A stretch of DNA of 9,330 nucleotides from the NCBI GenBank assembly GCA_023253435.1, contig JALRGJ010000037.1:1-9330 (forward strand). Direction: 5' to 3'. Below the pieces are notes generated by a model that worked only from the letters and a program-made list of their open reading frames with translations, was not told the origin of the DNA and did no database searches. The position numbers were made by a program, and so were the translations under genes. Position 1 is the stretch's first letter. Every line of letters begins with the position of its first letter. This stretch comes from Ilumatobacteraceae bacterium (GTDB lineage Bacteria; Actinomycetota; Acidimicrobiia; Acidimicrobiales; Ilumatobacteraceae). Positions 5,959-9,330 of the stretch are shown piece by piece.

Positions 5959-5984
5959 ATTGCTATCGCAATTACTTTTCGATA
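5959..5984 (+). promoter_or_regulatory. Inverted-repeat operator candidate between marR and doxX
   Basis: ATTGC (5959-5963) and GCAAT (5968-5972) form a perfect inverted repeat around TATC. A second inverted repeat, TATCG (5964-5968) / CGATA (5980-5984), interlocks with the first. Both lie within the likely doxX promoter. MarR-family operators are imperfect palindromes of about this size, so this is a reasonable site for the adjacent regulator. Confidence 0.4.
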
Positions 5985-5988
5985 ATAT
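5960..5988 (+). promoter_or_regulatory. Likely doxX promoter
   Basis: TTGCTA (5960-5965) is separated by 17 bases from TAATAT (5983-5988); the overlapping GATAAT (5981-5986) is a closer match to the -10 consensus but at 15 bases. Transcription would begin near 5993, giving a leader of about 35 bases, which fits the presence of a ribosome-binding site for doxX. The -35 lies in the ATTGC-GCAAT repeat. Confidence 0.45.
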
Positions 5989-6027
5989 TTGCGTCCTCAA
6001 CTATTTCTTAGAGAAAGAGAGATCCCC

Positions 6028-6447
6028 ATGGACGTAGTCCTCATCATCGCGAGAGTTCTTTTCGCAATCATGTTCGTCATGAGTGGCATTAACCACTTCA
6101 GCCAAGTTGGTGCAATGACCGGATATGCACAGTTCAAAAAAGTCCCACTGCCAAAGTTGTCTGTACAACTGTCTGGCCTACTCCTCCTCTTGAGTGGTGT
6201 TTCCATCATCGTTGGAATTTGGGCAGATCTTGGCGCTCTTGTCGCTGCAGTGCTTTTGCTGGCAATGGCTCTCAAAATGCACGACTTCTGGACAGCCGAT
6301 GAAGCTTCCAAGCAAAGCGAGATGGCTAATTTCCTTAAGACCGTTTCAATGGCCGGCGGAGCTTTGTTCATCTTTGCAATTGCCGCAACAGAAGGAAACA
6401 ACATTGGACCAGTGCTTGTGGAGAGCCTGTTTAGCGTCGCTAAATAA
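6028..6447 (+). CDS. DoxX-family integral membrane protein
   Basis: A 139-residue four-helix membrane protein. Hydrophobic helices fall at about residues 3-22, 45-65, 67-86 and 104-122. The N-terminal ARVLFAIMFVMSGINHF matches the DoxX signature (R-V-hydrophobic-F-hydrophobic-x-SG-xx-HF). DoxX proteins are small membrane proteins; mycobacterial DoxX has been linked to oxidative-stress resistance and some relatives act with quinones, but the activity here is unknown. I chose the ATG at 6028, preceded by AGAGAGA five bases upstream; a longer frame from 5989 would overlap the promoter. The divergent MarR gene probably controls it. A convergent nitroreductase ends 49 bases downstream, with no terminator visible between them. 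Confidence 0.9.
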   Translation: MDVVLIIARVLFAIMFVMSGINHFSQVGAMTGYAQFKKVPLPKLSVQLSGLLLLLSGVSIIVGIWADLGALVAAVLLLAMALKMHDFWTADEASKQSEMANFLKTVSMAGGALFIFAIAATEGNNIGPVLVESLFSVAK

Positions 6448-6496
6448 ATAGTTCCAGAACTCATTAGAGGATCATTTCCGAGTTACCCCAACAAAA

Positions 6497-7153
6497 TCAT
6501 TCAATGAAAGTGGCAAATTGATCAACTGGCATTCGTTCGGACTTCAAAGTATTAATGGGTGCCGCATCATCTGCATACCCAAGTGCAATGCCACAAAACA
6601 GCATTTCATTTGAAGGGGCTCCCACAAATTCAGTTACTGACTTGTGACGAACCGACCAATATTCCTGAGCACATGTCCCCAAACCATTTTCCACTGCCAG
6701 AAGCATGAAGGTTTGGAGAAACATTCCAAGATCTGACCATTGTGGAAGATCCATTTGGCGATCTACGTAACAAAAGACTGCAGCGGGCGCACCAAAGAAA
6801 TCATTGTTGTGAGCGAACTGTTGACGGCGACCTGCTTTATCTTCTCGCGCGATACCCAAAGTGGCATACATCTGTTCACCAATGGTGAATCTGTTTGTCT
6901 TGTATGGCTCCGTTAGCCCTTCTGGATAGATGTTGTATTCAGGCTCATCAAGTGGCGGTTGCGTTGCCAGAAACTCGCGCATTCGTGTGAGCCCGCCTCC
7001 GTTCACCACATATATTCTCCAGGGCTGCACATTGCCACCACTTGGTGAACGGGATGCATCGGCCAATAGTTTGCGTATCACACTTGTATCAATGGGTTGA
7101 CTCGTAAATTGGCGCACTGACATGCGCTTGTGAACTGCATCTACAACATTCAT
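6497..7153 (-). CDS. Nitroreductase-family FMN oxidoreductase
   Basis: A 218-residue protein of the NAD(P)H:FMN nitroreductase fold (COG0778). The FMN-binding segments are KRMSVRQF (Arg10, Ser12 and Arg14 contact the phosphate in relatives) and SRSPSGGNVQPWRIYVV (residues 34-50), with a C-terminal GIALGYAD. A dimer reducing quinones, nitro-compounds or other electrophiles is expected; the natural substrate is unknown. The start at 7153 (ATG) has AAAGG seven bases upstream; a GTG at 7159 would abut that site and is less likely. It lies 45 bases downstream of the antiporter gene on the same strand with no terminator seen, so it probably belongs to the khtT-khtU-like operon. That resembles KefC paired with the oxidoreductase KefF, although KefF belongs to a different flavoprotein family. 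Confidence 0.93.
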   Translation of the reverse strand: MNVVDAVHKRMSVRQFTSQPIDTSVIRKLLADASRSPSGGNVQPWRIYVVNGGGLTRMREFLATQPPLDEPEYNIYPEGLTEPYKTNRFTIGEQMYATLGIAREDKAGRRQQFAHNNDFFGAPAAVFCYVDRQMDLPQWSDLGMFLQTFMLLAVENGLGTCAQEYWSVRHKSVTEFVGAPSNEMLFCGIALGYADDAAPINTLKSERMPVDQFATFIE

Positions 7154-7198
7154 TTCCACACCTTTTCTTTGCAGTGACTGTAGTGGACACCCAAAGAT

Positions 7199-8326
7199 TT
7201 AATTAAGTGCACGGGCTAGCACAGAGCCACCCACTGCAAGTAGCAACACATAAGCAACTGTTATTGGCCCAAGATCAGCATTTACTCCCCCTGCAAGTGC
7301 AATCCCTGCCAACACGATGGAGAACTCGCCACGTGGGATGAGAGTTGCCCCCGCCCTCCTTGCTCCACGTGAGGAAATTCCACCTTGGCGCGCAGCCCAA
7401 TAACCCGACAGAAATTTTGTGGATCCGCTGATCAGAGCAAGTAGAGCAGCTATCGGAAGAAATTTTGCAAGATCTTGTGGGTCAACCGAGATCCCAAACG
7501 AAACAAAAAAGAGGGCCGCAAACGCATCTCGTAAGGAAGCAATCAATTCTCTTGCTTTCTCCGCCACCTGTCCTGACAACAAAATTCCCAATAGGAATGC
7601 ACCAATTGCGTAGGAAATGTGCAATTTCTCTGCGACCCCAGCCACTAACAGTGCTAACCCTAAGAGAGAGATCAACAAGACTTCACCATTGTTGGTGTGC
7701 ACAAGGCGAGTTATACGAAGGCTTACTGAGTCTGGGAGTGAGATCACAATTGCAATGACTGCAAGTGCGAACAGTCCCGACATCACACCACTCACAGCAG
7801 AGTCTCCAGCCAGTAAGACCGCACTGACAGGCAAGAAAATAGCCATCACTAAATCCTCAATAACGAGAAGAGACAGAATTGATGAAGTTTCTCTGTTGCC
7901 CAATCGATTGAGATCTACTAGAAGCTTGGCAACAATGCCCGAGGAAGATACATATGTGACTCCTCCAAACAATGCTGATCCGAGTGCACCCCATCCCAAA
8001 ACCCAACCAGCAACAACCCCCGGAGCAGCGTTAAAAATAAGGTCAATGACCCCTGCCCTCCGATTTGCAGCCATACTTTGCCGCAGTTCAACTGGTGTGT
8101 ATTCCAAACCCAGCATGAAAAGCAAGAAAATCACTCCCAAAGATGAGCCAATATCGATAAAGGCGGTTGCTTCATCAATGGGTATGACGCCACCATTGCC
8201 AAAAAATAGACCTGCGACCAAATAAAAAGGTATGGCGGGAAGCCCAATTTTTTGAGCGAGCCGGCCGAGCACACCAAGTACCAACATGATGGCCCCTAGC
8301 TCAATGAGCGCAAGATCTATTTGCAT
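7199..8326 (-). CDS. CPA2 monovalent cation:proton antiporter (KhtU/KefB-like)
   Basis: An integral membrane protein of 375 residues consisting only of the Na+/H+ exchanger domain, with no attached TrkA-N domain. Features include GLPAIPFYLVAGLFFG near the N-terminus, FLLFMLGLEYTPVEL (68-82), YVSSSGIVAKLLVDL (125-139), the ion-binding LLVIEDLVMA with Glu157-Asp158, FFVSFGISVDP (273-283), Lys304 in the helix STKFLSGYW, and RGEFSIVLAG (332-341). These are standard for the CPA2 family, which exchanges K+ or Na+ for H+. The ATG at 8326 overlaps the stop of the upstream RCK_C gene by one base (TAATG), so production of the two is coupled, as in KhtT-KhtU pairs. The ion cannot be told from sequence; K+ is favoured by the partner. 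Confidence 0.93.
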   Translation of the reverse strand: MQIDLALIELGAIMLVLGVLGRLAQKIGLPAIPFYLVAGLFFGNGGVIPIDEATAFIDIGSSLGVIFLLFMLGLEYTPVELRQSMAANRRAGVIDLIFNAAPGVVAGWVLGWGALGSALFGGVTYVSSSGIVAKLLVDLNRLGNRETSSILSLLVIEDLVMAIFLPVSAVLLAGDSAVSGVMSGLFALAVIAIVISLPDSVSLRITRLVHTNNGEVLLISLLGLALLVAGVAEKLHISYAIGAFLLGILLSGQVAEKARELIASLRDAFAALFFVSFGISVDPQDLAKFLPIAALLALISGSTKFLSGYWAARQGGISSRGARRAGATLIPRGEFSIVLAGIALAGGVNADLGPITVAYVLLLAVGGSVLARALN

Positions 8327-8805
8327 TAACCAGCAATAATGCGTCGAGCTTTTTCTACACCGTCATGTGAACCAATGACGAGCGCAGTATCTCCGATTAA
8401 GAATTCGAATTCTGGTCCAGGGCCGGGGAAAGATTCTCCACCCCTGAGCACCGCTACCACTGACGCACTACTTTCAGTTCGAATACGACCATCTCCAATT
8501 GTCTTACCCACTAGAGGAGAAGATGATTCGATGGTCACCCACTCAATGGAGAGCCCTTGAACTTCATGACGGAGATCAGAGAGTCGCTCAGTGATCTTGG
8601 TGCCACCCATCAATTCCACTAGGGATGCAGCTTCATGCGTGGAGAGACGAATCGTCTCATTGCAAGTGTCCACGTCGTTTTCACAATAAACAAACATGTC
8701 TCTCAGTCCATCGCGATGAACCAGAATTCCTAAGCGTCTTCCAGATTGAGTATCAAATTCGTACCGAATACCCACGCCAGGGAGCGGTGTCTCAAAAATT
8801 TCCAC
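8326..8805 (-). CDS. Antiporter regulatory subunit, KhtT-like (RCK_C/TrkA_C domain)
   Basis: A cytoplasmic protein of 159 residues. The N-terminal domain starts FETPLPGVGIRYEF (4-17), typical of KhtT-like subunits, and residues about 85-159 form an RCK_C/TrkA_C fold with VGKTIGDGRIRTESSASVVAVLRGG and a final GDTALVIGSHDGVEKARRII. In KhtT this domain binds c-di-AMP and pH acts on the antiporter it gates; the same is inferred here from domain and gene order. The GTG at 8805 is the only suitable start, because the frame is closed by TAA just four codons upstream. It overlaps the antiporter start by one base. It is the first gene of the minus-strand operon and is divergent from the DUF4287 gene, with 69 bases between; I see no convincing promoter or SD for it. 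Confidence 0.9.
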   Translation of the reverse strand: MEIFETPLPGVGIRYEFDTQSGRRLGILVHRDGLRDMFVYCENDVDTCNETIRLSTHEAASLVELMGGTKITERLSDLRHEVQGLSIEWVTIESSSPLVGKTIGDGRIRTESSASVVAVLRGGESFPGPGPEFEFLIGDTALVIGSHDGVEKARRIIAG

Positions 8806-8860
8806 ACCACATTCTTACCGATAGTTGAATTGAATTGGTATCAGCAAACTCAGAGAGGCC

Positions 8861-8877
8861 TAGTCTGTTCTCTCATG
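8861..8877 (+). promoter_or_regulatory. Possible leaderless -10 element for the DUF4287-DUF1801 gene
   Basis: TAGTCT (8861-8866) lies eight bases before the ATG at 8875 and the bases between (GTTCTCTC) contain no Shine-Dalgarno. The purine run AGAGAGG at 8852-8858 is 16 bases from the ATG, too far to serve. This repeats the arrangement at the other SD-less starts in the window. No -35 is recognisable. Confidence 0.3.
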
Positions 8878-9330
8878 GCGACTGCAAAAGGTGACCGAGC
8901 GCTCCAGTTCCCGGCAATAGAGAAGAAGCACGGAAAGCCCATTGACTTCTGGTTCTCACAGTTAGAAAAATCGAAATCAGATAAATACGCCGATCAACTC
9001 GCGCACTTGATGGAAAAACACGGCTTTAGTCGTGCACATGCCAACGCTGTGGTGATGTATCACCGAGGCTCCACTACATCCCAGAGAGTGGCCGGCCCGG
9101 ATGCCTACTTTAAGAATCTAGACGCCACTCATCAACAGACTGTTAGAGCAATTTTTGATGCGATACTGAAAAAACACCCACGTTTAGAACTTGTGGTGGC
9201 CTGGAATCAACCTATGTTGCGTAATCAACATGGATTTGTTTTTGGATTAAGCGCTGCAAAAAATCACATCACCATTAATCCTTGGAGCGATGAAGCCATG
9301 AAAGTAGCCCAACCAAAACTCAGTTCTTAT
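8875..9330 (+). CDS. DUF4287-DUF1801 two-domain protein (3' end outside the window)
   Basis: An open frame of 152 residues from the ATG at 8875, still open at the window's end. Residues about 10-66 (FPAIEKKHGKPIDFWFSQL through AHANAVVMYHRGS) match DUF4287, whose signature is a helical segment ending in 'HANAVV..HRGS'. Residues about 75-150 (DAYFKNL, VRAIFDAIL, LVVAWNQPML, GFVFGLSAAKNHITINPW) match the DUF1801/YdhG-like fold, which includes the frataxin-like Fra/YdhG 'iron chaperone' group. The fusion is common in bacteria and its function is unknown; a role in iron handling is only suggested by fold and by the distant suf locus. No signal peptide or membrane helix is seen. Confidence 0.85.
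   Translation, partial: MATAKGDRALQFPAIEKKHGKPIDFWFSQLEKSKSDKYADQLAHLMEKHGFSRAHANAVVMYHRGSTTSQRVAGPDAYFKNLDATHQQTVRAIFDAILKKHPRLELVVAWNQPMLRNQHGFVFGLSAAKNHITINPWSDEAMKVAQPKLSSY

Noticed and set aside
5928..6028. ATCCCCA occurs at both ends of the marR-doxX spacer (5928 and 6022)
   Set aside because: A seven-base direct repeat in about 100 bases is not strong, and both copies are explained by their positions beside start codons.
5997..6464. Open frame on - opposite doxX (about 155 codons)
   Set aside because: doxX on + has the signature, promoter and ribosome-binding site; the reverse frame has no domain-like features.
7154..7198. Possible terminator between the antiporter and the nitroreductase
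   Set aside because: No stem with a following T-run on the minus strand; only a loose GTGACTG-like repetition.
7617..8225. A long open frame on + (about 200 codons) opposite the antiporter gene
   Set aside because: It is the antisense of a clear CPA2 antiporter with complete motifs; its translation is Ser/Thr/Pro/Lys-rich with no recognisable domain and no ribosome-binding site.
8825..8837. TTGAATTGAATTG tandem in the khtT-DUF4287 spacer
   Set aside because: It looks like a -35 but no -10 stands at a suitable distance on +, and a two-unit repeat is too short to call.

Overview
The window looks like ordinary chromosome of an actinobacterium (Actinomycetota), perhaps an aquatic lineage with G+C near 50% by eye. 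The evidence is a SufC-SufS-SufU iron-sulfur locus, an SCO6745-family protein (a family I know mainly from actinobacteria), a KhtT/KhtU-type antiporter pair, and several gene starts with no Shine-Dalgarno (SD) sequence but a TANNNT -10-like hexamer 6-8 bases upstream, as in leaderless actinobacterial transcripts. The lineage assignment is inference. I see no tRNA, rRNA, CRISPR array, insertion sequence or phage gene. No gap between genes exceeds about 100 bases.

Layout. Bases 1-3870 are all + strand: the end of sufC, then sufS and sufU (iron-sulfur cluster assembly), a secreted L,D-transpeptidase 18 bases after sufU, a PhnZ-like HD-domain metalloenzyme preceded by a nine-G run, and a RNase Z-like metallo-beta-lactamase protein. 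From 3851 to 6499 the genes alternate in strand: an EamA/DMT transporter (-) that appears to lack one membrane helix, an SCO6745-family protein (+), a MarR regulator (-) and a DoxX membrane protein (+). The MarR-DoxX divergent spacer holds several inverted repeats. From 6497 to 8805 a minus-strand operon runs khtT-like, khtU-like antiporter, then nitroreductase. At 8875 a DUF4287-DUF1801 protein starts on + and runs off the window.

How the genes may work together. SufC is the ATPase of the SufBCD scaffold, SufS supplies persulfide sulfur and SufU receives it. The right half has a redox/electrophile flavour: a MarR-controlled DoxX protein, and a flavin nitroreductase co-oriented with a K+(or Na+)/H+ antiporter and its RCK_C regulator. 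This recalls the KefF oxidoreductase-KefC antiporter pairing of E. coli, but the link is inferred from gene order only.

No wholly new multi-gene system is evident. The most notable points are the apparent in-frame loss of transmembrane helix 9 in the EamA transporter, the back-to-back divergent starts at 4738/4740, the G9 tract at the HD gene's ribosome-binding position, and the antiporter-nitroreductase operon.
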